Positions 1-10,959 of a stretch of DNA of 64,000 nt are shown one piece after another. The stretch covers positions 2,612,645-2,676,644 of the forward strand of contig KK106985.1 in the NCBI GenBank assembly GCA_000611775.1, in the 5' to 3' direction. The translations under genes and the position numbers were made by a program. Each line of letters opens with the position of its first letter. The stretch's first letter is position 1. The stretch comes from Umbilicaria muhlenbergii (Eukaryota; Ascomycota; Lecanoromycetes; Umbilicariales; Umbilicariaceae). Below the pieces are notes generated by a model that saw nothing but the letters and a program-made list of their open reading frames with translations, made no database searches and had not been told where the DNA came from.

Positions 1-754
1 CAAGTTTGGCAAGAATCCCTACACAAGCCCAGTTACACAGTTTAGATGGTGAAGGATTCTTACCATGATACGAAATCGTGGCAACTGACAGTTTATCAGG
101 GACGTGGGTAGAGGTGTTTCTGAAGAGGAGTACGAGCAAGGCTGGGCCGACTTGAAGGTTTTTCGTGAGTGGTTTAATGGAAACGTGCTCTCCTCCCACC
201 CGGAAACTCGATCGGATGCAATTATGATTATGCCTTATGGAATGGGCCGGCCCAAGTATCGCGATAGCCTTAATGAGTCTGTCTATCTTTGGGTCTTGGC
301 TGAAAGATCTTGTGCTAATTCTTGGACTAGAAAGCCGTCAACGTCAGGAGGTTTTGCGGAGAGGTTCATTTCACCAATCCTCGAAATTCCCCAATTAGTC
401 GTTCCAAGTAAGATACCTATCTTCTCCACGCAAGTAACCCCAAGCGTTTCGACCTGACTATGTCTCTGTAGTTGGGCAGAGTTCGTACGAGTCCAGAATT
501 ACAGGAAACTTGGAGTACCGGCCGATTGCCAGTACGATTCTAGGCGCAAGAGGTAGATCACAACCGCAAAATAAATACATAGATGCTAATGGTGAATTCT
601 AGGTAGCGATTTGATGCTCGTTAACCTTGCAAAAGCAGCACTTGAGTCAGCGTCATGGCCTACCGAGATCATGACTGGCCGCTATATGTTTGAGCTTGGA
701 GACAACGTGCGCAACGTTGCCAACCAACCTTCGGGGCGTTCAGGGCATGCATAA
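1..754 (+). CDS. Amidase-family protein, 3' part (5' end lies outside the window)
   Basis: C-terminal part of a fungal amidase-signature-type hydrolase (amide bond hydrolysis). I assign exons 1-48, 100-276, 331-407, 472-552 and 603-754. Introns 49-99, 277-330, 408-471 and 553-602 all have GT-AG ends, and the one at 277-330 shows a TGCTAAT branch point. Joined in this way the frame runs unbroken to TAA at 752-754. Recognisable family segments are RSDAIMIMPYG, FISPILEIPQLVVP, YESRITGNLEYRPIA and TGRYMFELGDNVRNVA. The catalytic Ser-cisSer-Lys region would be upstream, so activity cannot be judged here. The gene is not hypermutated, although the transposon nest starts only about 240 bp downstream. 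Family call from remembered similarity of the C-terminus; substrate unknown. Confidence 0.72.
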
Positions 755-996
755 GTCTGATGGGCAGCATGGCTTAGATGCAGGTTGACATGGTGGAGCG
801 AAGATAGTATGTTAAATGTCTAGTTTTCAAGAAGATGTACTTGACCTAGGTTCGTGTCTAGCTTTGCGTATTATGTGCTCAGCATCAATCATATGAAAAT
901 AGCGTAATGAGCCTGCCCAATGATATACAATAACACAATTGTTGCAAGACTTCTGGCCAGAGACTGATCGATCGAGGTTCAATATCACTTACAAGC
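755..996. other. Intergenic stretch
   Basis: Short spacer between the amidase stop codon and the foldback element. I see no gene, repeat or RNA here. It would hold the amidase 3' UTR and terminator. Confidence 0.5.
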
Positions 997-1754
997 CTGT
1001 TGTATAGAACGATTATTTAGAGGCCAAATAAAATTGTTGAATGGAGCGTCTACTACTGTACTCAATTAGGGTTAGTGCATTAGGGCTGAGAACCTCACGT
1101 ACGCAGTTAGCGTATGCACAAGGCGCTAGCCTTAGCGAGCTACTATAACATGAGTAGTCTGAGCATACATCGCATGATGTCCGCTAAAACTATGAGAGTG
1201 TGTGCTTAAATGCAAGGACGTACATCAATACATCATCTATTCATTAAAAATGTATTATTGCACTAGCTAAATATCAGTTCAAAATTGAATAAAATGAACG
1301 TAATAAAGAAAGCAGGAACTTGAGGCTTTCAAGCTGTTAATATACATATTTAGAAGCTTTTCACTAAGCTTAAACATACATACACCTATGACGTGACTGC
1401 TTTTCCCGCTAGAACCTCTGCCTTAAACCCTTGCCTCAAACCCCTGCTCAGCGGTGAATCAGTGAATTTCAACAAAGCTGAGACATGACCCTAATCAATC
1501 AATTCAATGAAATATGTTGAAATTCACTGATTCGCCGCTGAGTAAACGTCATTGAAGCAGAGGTTTAAGGCAGGGGTTTTAGTGAGAAAAGCAGTCATGT
1601 CATGAGTGCATGTATGTTTAAGCTTAGCGAAAAGCTCCTAAACATGTATATTAATAACTCAAAAGCCTCAAGTTTCTGCTTTCTTCCTTATGTTCATTTT
1701 ATTCAATTTGGACTGATATTTAGTTAGTGCAATAATACATTTTATTTGACCTCT
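997..1754. mobile_element. Foldback (palindromic TIR) element, left arm, loop and most of the right arm
   Basis: Two long arms are inverted copies of each other: about 1247-1473 against about 1516-1749, with a loop of roughly 45 bp. The outer end of the left arm (997-1034, beginning CTGTTGTATAGAACG) is the reverse complement of 20918-20944, on the far side of the copia element, so the copia split the right arm. The left arm in turn is split by a solo LTR at 1035-1246. Without these inserts the element is about 570 bp and has no coding capacity, so it is non-autonomous. Arm identity is roughly 90% by eye. I could not define a target-site duplication of the foldback itself. Confidence 0.8.
1035..1246. 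repeat. Solo LTR inserted in the left foldback arm
   Basis: A 212-bp block begins TGTTGAAT and ends ATTCATTA. These ends have the same format as the copia LTR (TGTTAGAT ... ATCTATTA). It is flanked by AAAAT at 1030-1034 and 1247-1251. The other arm of the palindrome carries the uninterrupted sequence with a single AAAAT, an internal empty site. CpG dinucleotides are frequent, so this copy is not hypermutated. Size, ends and a 5-bp duplication fit a solo LTR left by recombination between two LTRs; a short MITE is the alternative. Confidence 0.7.
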
Positions 1755-1960
1755 TGTTAGATATGCATCTAGGGCTCAAGGGCTCTAAAGCTCAAGAGCT
1801 CAAGTATAAAGTTAAAACAGCTTAATAAGCTGTCACTAGTGATGACTGATGAGGTCACATAACATGCAGAGTTTGCATCATTTACTCATGATTGAGCTGC
1901 ACAACATCTATTATATGCTTAGATACCTTTTATCTATCTATCTATTTAGCATATTTATTA
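1755..1960 (+). repeat. Copia 5' LTR (hypermutated copy)
   Basis: It begins TGTTAGATATGC, contains a TATC microsatellite near its end (about 1932-1945) and ends TTTATTA. Compared with the right LTR it differs at 21 of 206 positions. Twenty of these are C or G in the right copy and T or A here; one is A/T. Confidence 0.92.
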
Positions 1961-2072
1961 AGTTATGAGCCTGAGGAGCATTACTGCTAAGTAATAACAT
2001 AATTCTGAAAGAATCACCTCTGTCATACAGAAATTGCATCTGACTGCTCACCCCTCATACCCCTAAATCATC

Positions 2073-2870
2073 ATGGCCAACAACAATCACCAAGACTCAG
2101 CGTGATGAGAGGAGAAGTTGAAAAGAGTAGAAAACTGATCAAGATGATTTAACATGACAATGCTGAATCTTAAGAAGAAGAAGTATTGAGATATAATCAC
2201 TGATGTTCATACAATCAGAACCACGGCGGCAGCAATTATTAATTTCAACTGAGACATCACTGAAGCAGTTGAGATCATCAAAAAAGAAATAAATGATGAC
2301 TTGTTCAAGAACATAAAAGACACAGATAACTCATCTGAGATTTAAGACATTTTGAAGACTGTTTGCACACAAGTTGAGCAGAGTGTGATGTATGCTGAAT
2401 TATGCTCTTTGTTGTTATACCCCTTCACAACAAAGGCTCAAGGTCATGAGAAATCAATTAACATGTGAGTCACAGATGTAATGAGCATGATAAAGAAGAT
2501 TAAGACTGCTGTCATTACTGAATGAGATGTGTGAGAAGATATCACCTTGATTACTTTACTTAAGAGCTTATCAGAGGAGTATGACTCAAGGAAGAATCAT
2601 ATACTTAATTAAAAGAAAATAATTATGATTGATGCTCAACAAATTCTGACCTCTGAAGAAGTATGAATCAAAGTGAATTATGAAGTTGACCTTATACTGA
2701 GCTCAACCTTAATCATATGAAAAACAGGACAAAGAACAAGATGAGAAATGAAAGAAAAAAAATGTTACAACTGCAGAAGACTGAAACATTTAATAAGAAA
2801 CTGCACAAGGCCTCATTTTGATAATATTCATACAAATGATTCTACAAAATGACGTGGCACTGTTAGCTAT
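2073..2870 (+). pseudogene. Copia gag (capsid, zinc-knuckle nucleocapsid) with stop codons
   Basis: The first ATG after the left LTR (2073) opens a gag-like reading frame interrupted repeatedly by TGA. Near its end a CCHC knuckle is visible at 2763-2804, with C-x2-C-x4-H-x4-C spacing preserved (CYNCRRLKHLIRNC). The usual glycines are replaced by R and K and an expected aspartate by N, all explained by G-to-A changes. Gag would coat the element RNA in cytoplasmic particles. Not translatable now. Confidence 0.75.
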
Positions 2871-2989
2871 GATATCAGTTGAAAATCAAAGCATCAGATA
2901 CAAAGGATGAGGGAGTATAATAATGAGAACAATAATGCAGAGCTGTTCACATCTGATGAAGAACAAATGAATATGATTGCAAGCATCAA

Positions 2990-3621
2990 GAGCAATTCAT
3001 ATGATTGATACATTAATTTCAGAGCTTCAGAGCATATCACAAACCAGTGACACTTATTTCTTAATATTAAATCATATGATAAGAAATTTAAGATCATGAG
3101 TGAAGACATAATATCAGCTGTTGAGAAAGAAGTTGTTGAGATTTGTATGAAGACTGAAACTATCAGGATCAAAGATGTAACCTTTATTTCACAGATGATG
3201 TTGAATTTAATATCATTAAAACAGCTTCAGCAAAGCAGCATCATTTATCATGATGAGGACATCAAAATGACTCTTAAGAAAAAAGAGAACACAATAATCA
3301 ATGCACAATGAATCAGTAATTTATACATTTTAAATATTATCAACAACATGATGATGACTGTTCAAGGCTGACTCAGTTTCTTATGCACATCAATCAAGAA
3401 ACTACAGCTATGACATCAGCAGTTAACTCATTCAAGAATCATATGAGTTAAACATGTAAGTCAGATCATCACTGAGATGAACATCACAGCACAAGATAAC
3501 AGTGAAATCTTGTGAAGTGATGATGATTTGAATAATGACAATTCAAATGAACATATAACTTCAGTCCCTTCATATGACTCACAACAAGCAGTGTGTAAGC
3601 CTTGTGTCATCAGCAAACAGA
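2990..3621 (+). pseudogene. Copia protease and pre-integrase fragment
   Basis: About 2998-3030 reads YINFRASEHIT, a decayed form of the aspartic-protease D-S-G-A motif. The run at 3096-3309 is the pre-integrase segment (for example IKDVTFISQMMLNLISLKQL). The copia frame is then interrupted by the chromovirus A LTR at 3622. Stops are mostly TGA in place of Trp. Confidence 0.7.
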
Positions 3622-4029
3622 TGTAACAGGTGATGTTGTAGTGATTGAAGTAATATTATCATTCAATGAACTATAAGTACTGTTCAATGAACTGAACAAG
3701 ATTCAATGAACTATCATGATCATATAACAACCTTAAGGTTAGGACCAAGTGAGGGAATTAATAATCATAAATTTAAGAGATTGCATTTAATACATGAGTT
3801 GAGCATGAACTTTTAACTATGAATCTACCTGTGATTATATAGACTCTAGGAAACTCATGTGATTGAGATGATCATAATGATTGAACTCTCAATCACTCTG
3901 AACAGCTCAATCACCCTGATTGAGGTGATCAAGGTGTTCAAGCTCTCACTCATCTTAATCACTTTGATCAGTATCAGCTGTTCACTGCAAGTGCATACTT
4001 TCAAGTACTGTTTTAACTAAGTCATAACA
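3622..4029 (-). repeat. Chromovirus A 3' LTR
   Basis: 408-bp LTR, aligning over its full length with 9730-10137. Differences between the two copies are almost all C/T or G/A and occur in both directions, so both copies were mutated after insertion. Confidence 0.9.
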
Positions 4030-4587
4030 TTAACTCCCCTCACAAGGTTTTCATCCTCAGAAATCAAAGCCCCTCATGTCTTACTTCAGTGACAGAAAGA
4101 TTGCTCAATCCTTAATTCACTGCTTTCACTTGACTGATCATATCATTAATTTCAGAAATCTTGTCATGTGACCTTGTCATCACTGTGTCTCTGATGATTG
4201 TGAGTGTTTCATGTCTTTAAAATCTGACTGTTGCAGTTCTTATGTTCAGTCAGGTGTTGCTTGTGACCTTGTAATATCTTCAGCTGAGTTGAATCATGTC
4301 AGGGAGAAACTCCTTCATTTATAAAAGAAAAAGACAGATGTTTCTGCTAAAAAGTGAAAGTTGAAGATGAAGAAAGAGAGACTTTGCAAATAAATTATTC
4401 TCTTTAAGAAGTGACAGATGAATCTGATTCATACTGAGCTTCAAAATATCAAAGAATTGAAGCAGGAGGAACTGACTCAGAGTTAAATTACTGATCCTCT
4501 TCTTAACTTCTTCAAATCCTTCATCATTCTTGATGACTGACTGGCAGCAGGTTCCTCTGACAGAACTGATGTAACTTCATTGAATAA

Positions 4588-4720
4588 TGAGTAAGATTCT
4601 CTTCTGATTCTCATGTGTTCCCTGCCGTGTCATAACCTTTTCATTTAATTAAATAATGAGGCTCATCATTTATCTCCTGTTGATTTAGAATCTTCTTTAC
4701 TTTGAACTCAACATCTTGAC
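4588..4720 (-). pseudogene. Chromodomain at the integrase C-terminus of chromovirus A
   Basis: The reverse strand reads a canonical chromodomain: VKKILNQQ, then LIK-stop-KGYD, then NT-stop-ESEENL. The two stops fall exactly where conserved tryptophans belong (WKGYD and TWEPEENL) and are TGA, that is, TGG to TGA changes. Integrase chromodomains of this type steer insertion to marked chromatin. Non-functional here. Confidence 0.82.
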
Positions 4721-4729
4721 TCTCAGGGT

Positions 4730-7700
4730 TGATCTCAGGTGAATTATCTTATAACAGTGTTTTCAAGTCTGCTGATTCAAGTAAAGATATGTGAAATACT
4801 GAGTGTATTCACATGACTGATGAAAGTTTAAATTCATAGTTGACACTTCCTTTCTTCTTTAAAATGTGAAATGATCTCAGCTTCTTGTGATTCAACTTGT
4901 TGCTTAATCACTTCATCTTGATGTTGTGATGCAGAAAGTATACTTTATCTCTTTCTTCAAGAGTAGATCCTTTATCTCTTTTTTTATTATGATATACTGC
5001 TGATCTTTCTGAGATAAATTTTATGTTTCATTAAAGTTCCTGATGAAGGTTCTTTAGGTGATTCACTTGTATCTTTGTTTTTTGTGTTATCATTATCAGC
5101 CCCCTCACCTCATTCATTGATGAGTTGAATTCATAATTAACATAAAATGATGACACTCCTGTTGACTCTGTTGCTGCTGTATTGTAAGTTAACTGAGCTA
5201 CTGGTAAGAGTTCTACTCAGTTGATTTGTTGATAATTAACATAGCAGCGCAAGTACTGTTTCAATGTTTAATTTAATCATTCAGTCTGTTCATCTGTTTG
5301 AGGATGATATGCAGTGAACAGCTTGTGATGAACTCTTAACTGATTCACTAATGACTTTCAGAACTTGAAGGTGAAGAGTTTATCTCTGTCTGAGATTATT
5401 TCTTCTGATAGCTCATGGTTGATGATTATAATTCTTAAAAATGTGTACATTAGTTCTTCTGCTGATGATGATTTCTTATATGACAAGAAGTATCTGTACT
5501 TCATGAGTCAATCTGTTATAATCAGTATTGCATCATACAATACTTTCATCAGGGGTTCTTTTGATTTTGAGAGTTTTATCACAAAATCTAGTGTGATGCT
5601 TGACCATGATTGTGACAGTGTTGATGATGACTTTAATAATTCATATGATTTATGATGTTCTGCTTTATTCTTTCAGCAGGTATCACATTTCTGAACAACT
5701 TCTTCAACTTTTTTCCTCAACCGTGAGAAGTAGTACATCTGTGTGAGTCATTTCATTGTCTTTTCAACTCCTTGATGTTCATTTATTTTGCTGAAATGGC
5801 ATTCTTTTATCAGCGTCTCTCATAGGCTGACTGATACATAGATTAAGTCTTGAAAAAGTAAGAGGCCTTCTTGCTTTTCAAAGCTTTCATGATTGTTGAT
5901 ATTTTAAAGAACTTGTTGTGCTAACTTGTTGTTCTTCAACACTTTTTGAACTCAACTATCAAAAATGTTATTCTCAACTCTTATCATAAAGTTGACTTCT
6001 TTATTGTATGTTATGCTCTCTTGCTCATTCTTTCAAAGGATGACCTGATTCATGATTAACTTTTCCTGCAGATAATCAGCTCATCTGTTAAGAGCATCTG
6101 CTTTGATATTCTCTAATCCTTTTCAGTAATGAATCTTGAAATTATACTGTGATAATTCTTCTGATTAATGAACTTGTCTTCAGTTTAGGACCTTCATTGT
6201 CATGAAGTATAACAGATTCTTATGATTTGAATACATCTGAACCTCATGCTTTGATCCTTTGAGATATACACGTCATTGCTTAAATGTGTTAACAATAATT
6301 AATAACTTCTTGTCATGTATCTTGTAACTCTGTTCAGCGTCTAAAAGCTTTCATGAGTAGTAGATTATTGATCACAGACATCTCTTATCATCTGATTAAT
6401 TAATGCACACTTTTATTGCTCTGTCTGATGTGTTCATCTTGAGCGTAATAGATTTCTCAGGGTTGAAACTCACAAGAATTAATTATGATGTGAAGTGCTT
6501 CTTCAGCTCTTTGAAGGATTTTTGTGCTTCAGTAGATTAAATAAATTTTCAGTCTTTCTTCATCAACTCTGTTAAGGGTGCTGTGATTTTAAAATATTTC
6601 TTGATGAACTTTTTATAGAAGTTTGCAAAGCTTAGAAAGGATTGTACTTCCTTAACATTCATCAGAACTGATCATTTAATCATGAAATTAATTTTTTCTG
6701 AGTTCATCTGTAGATCTTCTGATGTGATGATAAATCTGAGGAATTGAACTTCCTTGACATGAAAAAGACTTTTCTCAGGCTTAACTCATAAGTCAGCATC
6801 CTTTAGCGCTTGTAAGACTTTCTGAACATGTTTGACGTGTTGCTCTTTCATTTTCAAGTACATCAGTATGTCATTGAGGTAGATGATCATGAACTAATTT
6901 AAATACTGTCATAAAATGTTGTTGATAAAAGCCTAAAAAGTTGCAGGGGCGTTGGTTAATCTGAATGACATTATCAAGTACTCATACAGCTCTGAGCATG
7001 TTTGAAATGCTGTTTTTCATTCATCACCTTCTTTTATTCATATCTGGTTGAATGCCTCTGAGATGTCAAACTTCATGAATTATTACATTCTCTGAAATCT
7101 GTCCTGCAATTTTGATATGAGCAGCAGTGAGTAACTGTTCTTTATCATTATGTTGTTTAATGCTTTATAGTCAACACACAACCTCAATGATCTGTCAGAT
7201 TTCAGGATAAACAATATTGAATATTCTGTCAAAGATTGAGATTCTTGAATGAATTCTTTTTGTAAGTTCTTCTTTAAATATTCTCACAATGCATTTAACT
7301 TCTGAGGTGACAATGAGTATATGAGTTACTTCATTGATTTGCACTCTTTTATGATATTGATTTCATGATCTTATTTTTAATGTTTCAGTAAGGCGTCCTG
7401 TTCCTTTACTGCTGTAAATAACTCTTCAAAGTCTTTGTATTCTTTAGGGATAGATAACTTGATAATAAAGTCTCAGTTGTTGTTGACTCACCTAGTTCAC
7501 AGTATTTTTGCATCAGGATTTTTTAATTCCTCACATGTTTCTTCTGCTGTCATAGTGAAGACTTTCACTCCTTCAGGTGAGTGTAGGACTGAATATAACT
7601 TTATAAAGATATTGCCTTTGATGAAGTATATCTCATTCTCAGCTCAATCAATCATGAGATTGACTGCTCAGAGTTAAAATATACTTAAGATTATGTCACT

Positions 7701-9700
7701 TCCTGACTGCTCTGTAATGTTGAAACTGATTTTCTCTCAGTGTCAACTTATCTATATTGATGTCAGAATGATTTATTCATTCACATGATTATTGTTGTGT
7801 TTCATAAGGGTTTCATCAAACCCTTGAAGTGAATAAGGATTCCGCTTTTTCTGAATTTCTATCTTATTCAATTTTGTGAATCATGAATTCAAGAAATTCC
7901 CTATACAGTCACTGTTGATTAACAGTCTGGCTGAGTGGCCTTTTACTTTAACTCAGACACAGAAGTTGCTCATGTCTTCTGTGACAGTGATTTCTTTAGC
8001 AATCACCCCTTTCAGAGACTTTAGTTCAGGCGTCTTCAGAGGCCTCTGACTCAGAGGGCCCTCTAGTTTTTTGAACTAGATGAGAGGAATCTCAGATTCT
8101 CTCTCACATACTTGAAGTCTTTTGAGTTGACTTTCTTGTTCAGGTATCATATCAGGTTTAACTTCAAGTATTTACTTCAAAGTTCTTAAACTTTCATGCA
8201 TAGTTTTCTTGAGATGTGTGCTCTGTTGAGGGTAATATATTCTCCTTTCATGATGAACTTTAAGCTTTTCAATGATGTTTCTTTGAGTATATTCTGATAA
8301 TTCATATTCTTGATTTCATCTTTCTGAGTGAATGCATCTTTAATTATTCACAGGATTCACTCCTGCAACTGATTTACATGATTTTCATAATTCTCAGGAG
8401 ATTCTTTCATCACTTTAAATACTTCTTCATAAGTTTTCAACCACTGTTCTTCATGAGTGAATGCTTAAACATCATCATTCTTCTTGATGAGTTCTTTTGA
8501 ATCATCAGAGTTCATTACTTTCATGAAGTCTTCCTCCTCACTAAATGAGAGCATTGTTTCATGACTGTTAACATAATTGCCTTCTTGGCTGAACTGATCT
8601 CATTAAACTTGTTATTTCTTCAAGTCTGTGGCTTGATTTAGATGAGAGGTGATGACATATTCTCTTATTCTTTTAAGTTAACATGAGAATCACTCAGAGC
8701 TGTCTTTATCACTCTGATGTGTGCAACAGTCATCATCATAATATGCTGTTTAAGACATAATGTTATAATTGACTTTGCCCTTTACTTCTTGCGTGGCAGC
8801 ATATGTCTTTTTTGATTGAACAGTCTTTTCAGGGTTTCAACAGTCTCAGGTGAAGTGTCTCAGTTTTTTATAATTATAATAATTATTTTCATGAGGCTTC
8901 TCTTTCTTTCCTGAGTTCTTCCCTGGTACTTTCCCTCGCTGAAATTGATTCACTCAAGTAACAGCATCAATTTTCATGAGTTGAGGTTCATAGTAGAGTT
9001 GATTGTTATACTGACACTCATGATTCTTCTCAGCCCTTCATGATACAAGAATCTTGTGACTCTTCTTTAAACTTCATTCATAAGCTCAGTTGTCAATAAT
9101 GATTGATCATTCAATCATTTCTGAGAGCATGGCAAGGTATTCAACTTTAAAGATTTCATCTTTCATCACATCCTTCAGTCCCTTATAATATTGCATCATC
9201 AAAGCAATATCATCTCAATTCATATGTGAGGTGAGTCTTTGAAAGTTTATCATGTATATAGCAGCTGCTTCATTCTGCTGAATATTACAGATTTCTCACT
9301 TCATCATTCTCTTTTCATTAATTGTTTTAAACATTATTCTTATTTGCTTCTTGAATTCCTTTAATGCATGAAAGATCTCATTAATCAAGTTATCCTGATC
9401 TTCACTCTTGTTGTCAAGATAATCTCAGAGGATAAGTTCAAATCAGTTCAAAGCATTTAACCTCAGAAATGAGGAGGTGAACAACACTTTCTCTGATTTT
9501 AACACAAATAAAGACTTGTTGAATCACAGGTACATGTCAAGCTGAGTGAATAACAAGTTTAATAATCTTCTCTCATCAAGAAACTTATCTGATAACAGAA
9601 TCTTAACTCAGATTACTTTGTCAGAGAAATGTTCAGTGACTGATTCTTTTCTGTCAGAGGATTTGAACATCTTGAGACTGATGAGTCAGTTTGTTGCGTG
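4730..9700 (-). pseudogene. Chromovirus A gag-pol remnant
   Basis: Minus-strand coding remnant with the domains in the usual Ty3/gypsy order. Around 8840-8900 a knuckle-like segment retains H and the final C but has cysteines turned into tyrosine. Around 6870-7230 the reverse transcriptase shows LRLCVDYKALN, and the catalytic YxDD appears as YLND. Around 5380-5720 the integrase shows CDTC and WSSITLDFVIKLSKSKE-like sequence (W as TGG lost in places). Every frame has many stops. Confidence 0.8.
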
Positions 9701-9729
9701 ACTGATACCCTGTAAGTTGATGCTCAAAG

Positions 9730-10137
9730 TGTAACAGGTGATGTTGTAGTGACTGAAGTGATATTATTATTCAACAAACTATAAGTACTGTTCAATGAAC
9801 TGAACAAGGTTCAATGAATTATCATGATCATATAATGACCTTAGGGTTAGAACCAAGTGAGGGAACTAATAATCATAGACTTAAGAGATTGCATTTGATA
9901 CATGAGTTGAGCATGAGCTTCTAACTATGGATCTACCTGTGGTTATATAAACTTTAGGAGACTCATGTGATTGAGATGATCATAATGATTGAATTCTTGA
10001 TCACTCTGAACAGCTCAATCACCCTGATTGAGGTGATTGAGGTGTTTGAGCTCTCACTCATCTTAATCACTTCAATCAGTATCAGCTGTTCATTGTAAGT
10101 GCATACTTTCAAGTACTGTCCTGGCTAAGCCATAACA
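9730..10137 (-). repeat. Chromovirus A 5' LTR
   Basis: Right-hand copy of the 408-bp LTR, ending CATAACA and followed by the duplication ACAGA. As the element runs on the minus strand this is the transcription-start LTR. Confidence 0.9.
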
Positions 10138-10142
10138 ACAGA

Positions 10143-10412
10143 CTTGAATCATTCAGCATGAATTAATGTGATTCATCACATGTAAGCTTGAATGAGTTCA
10201 CTCTGACTTTTGAGGGCTGCATGATTCATCATCATTTGAAGACAGTTCATATGCGGGGATACTGATTAATAATTTTATAAAAAAGTCATGAGTTTTGTTC
10301 CTGTGAACAAAAGATTAATACTTTAATAAGATGAAGATTTAATTACAACAGGCAGAGAATAAAGCTGATGTTAAAATGACATATTTACATATTGATGAGG
10401 GAGGAGAATTTG
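10143..10412 (+). pseudogene. Copia integrase, middle fragment between the two chromoviruses
   Basis: The plus strand carries the integrase core up to the conserved DxGGEF motif (here IDEGGEF, ending at about 10411), where chromovirus B enters. The frame resumes at 16619 once B and one copy of its duplication are removed. This links the three copia pieces into one gene. Stops are TGA/TAA. Confidence 0.75.
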
Positions 10413-10619
10413 TGTTACAGTTAATTATATCACTTCATAAACAGATCTAGAATTGTTGCAAGAGGTGAGTTATTTGAACTTAAAAAAGTACAAAGAAGGA
10501 AGCAGTCTTGTGAGTGCAGTCATGACATAAATGTCAAGGTGTCAAGACACACTAGTTATAATTTAATTTAATGTCAGGTAGTTCAATATTCATCAGTGTT
10601 AATTGATCATGTCATAACA
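10413..10619 (-). repeat. Chromovirus B 3' LTR
   Basis: 207-bp LTR matching 16407-16613. A purine tract, AAAGAGGAGTGA on the minus strand, abuts it, as expected for the 3' side of a minus-strand element. Confidence 0.9.
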
Positions 10620-10804
10620 TCACTCCTCTTTAGACAAGAGGATTGTTCTCAGTTCTCATCTTAAGTCTTTTATCTTGACTGCTTCTTGAATTCTCTATTG
10701 ATTGTCATGTTGTCTTTATTCATCAAGTTCAGCTCTTCACCTGACTTGTAAGCATTTAATTAAACTTGTAATCTCCTCAGTGACCTCACCTCATTCAGAT
10801 AAGC

Positions 10805-10955
10805 ATCATGATAATTTTTTACCTTTTGAGGTGACCTTATAAAGTCATCAGCATCATATCATTCAGAGTCTGAATCATATCCCTCTCAAGTCACTTGATA
10901 TTACAAGATATTATTGTGGATCTGACTTGCTAGGATTTTTTTCACTGTGTACTCA
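10805..10955 (-). pseudogene. Chromodomain of chromovirus B (divergent type)
   Basis: The reverse strand reads EYTVKKILASQIH, then YQVT-stop-EGYDSDSE-stop-YDADDF and a tail PQKVKNYHDAY. The stops sit at positions expected to be tryptophan (WEGYD and EWYDASDF). The pattern differs from the canonical chromodomain of chromovirus A, so the two elements belong to different lineages. Confidence 0.78.
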
Positions 10956-10959
10956 GGCT

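Larger units (their letters stand above)
3622..10137 (-). mobile_element. Ty3/gypsy chromovirus A, nested in the copia element
   Basis: A 6,516-bp element with 408-bp LTRs (3622-4029 and 9730-10137), both TGTAACAG...CATAACA, and the 5-bp duplication ACAGA (3617-3621 and 10138-10142). On the minus strand the order is gag with a zinc knuckle (about 8840-8900), reverse transcriptase (about 6870-7230, with decayed LRLCVDYKALN and YLNDIL motifs), integrase (about 5380-5720) and a chromodomain (about 4588-4720). A purine tract borders the left LTR, as expected for the 3' LTR of a minus-strand element. Full of stops; inactive. Confidence 0.92.

Noticed and set aside
1063-1090. TTAGGGTTAG, telomere-like repeat
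   Set aside because: Only about one and a half units, lying inside the solo LTR; no tandem array, so not a telomere remnant.
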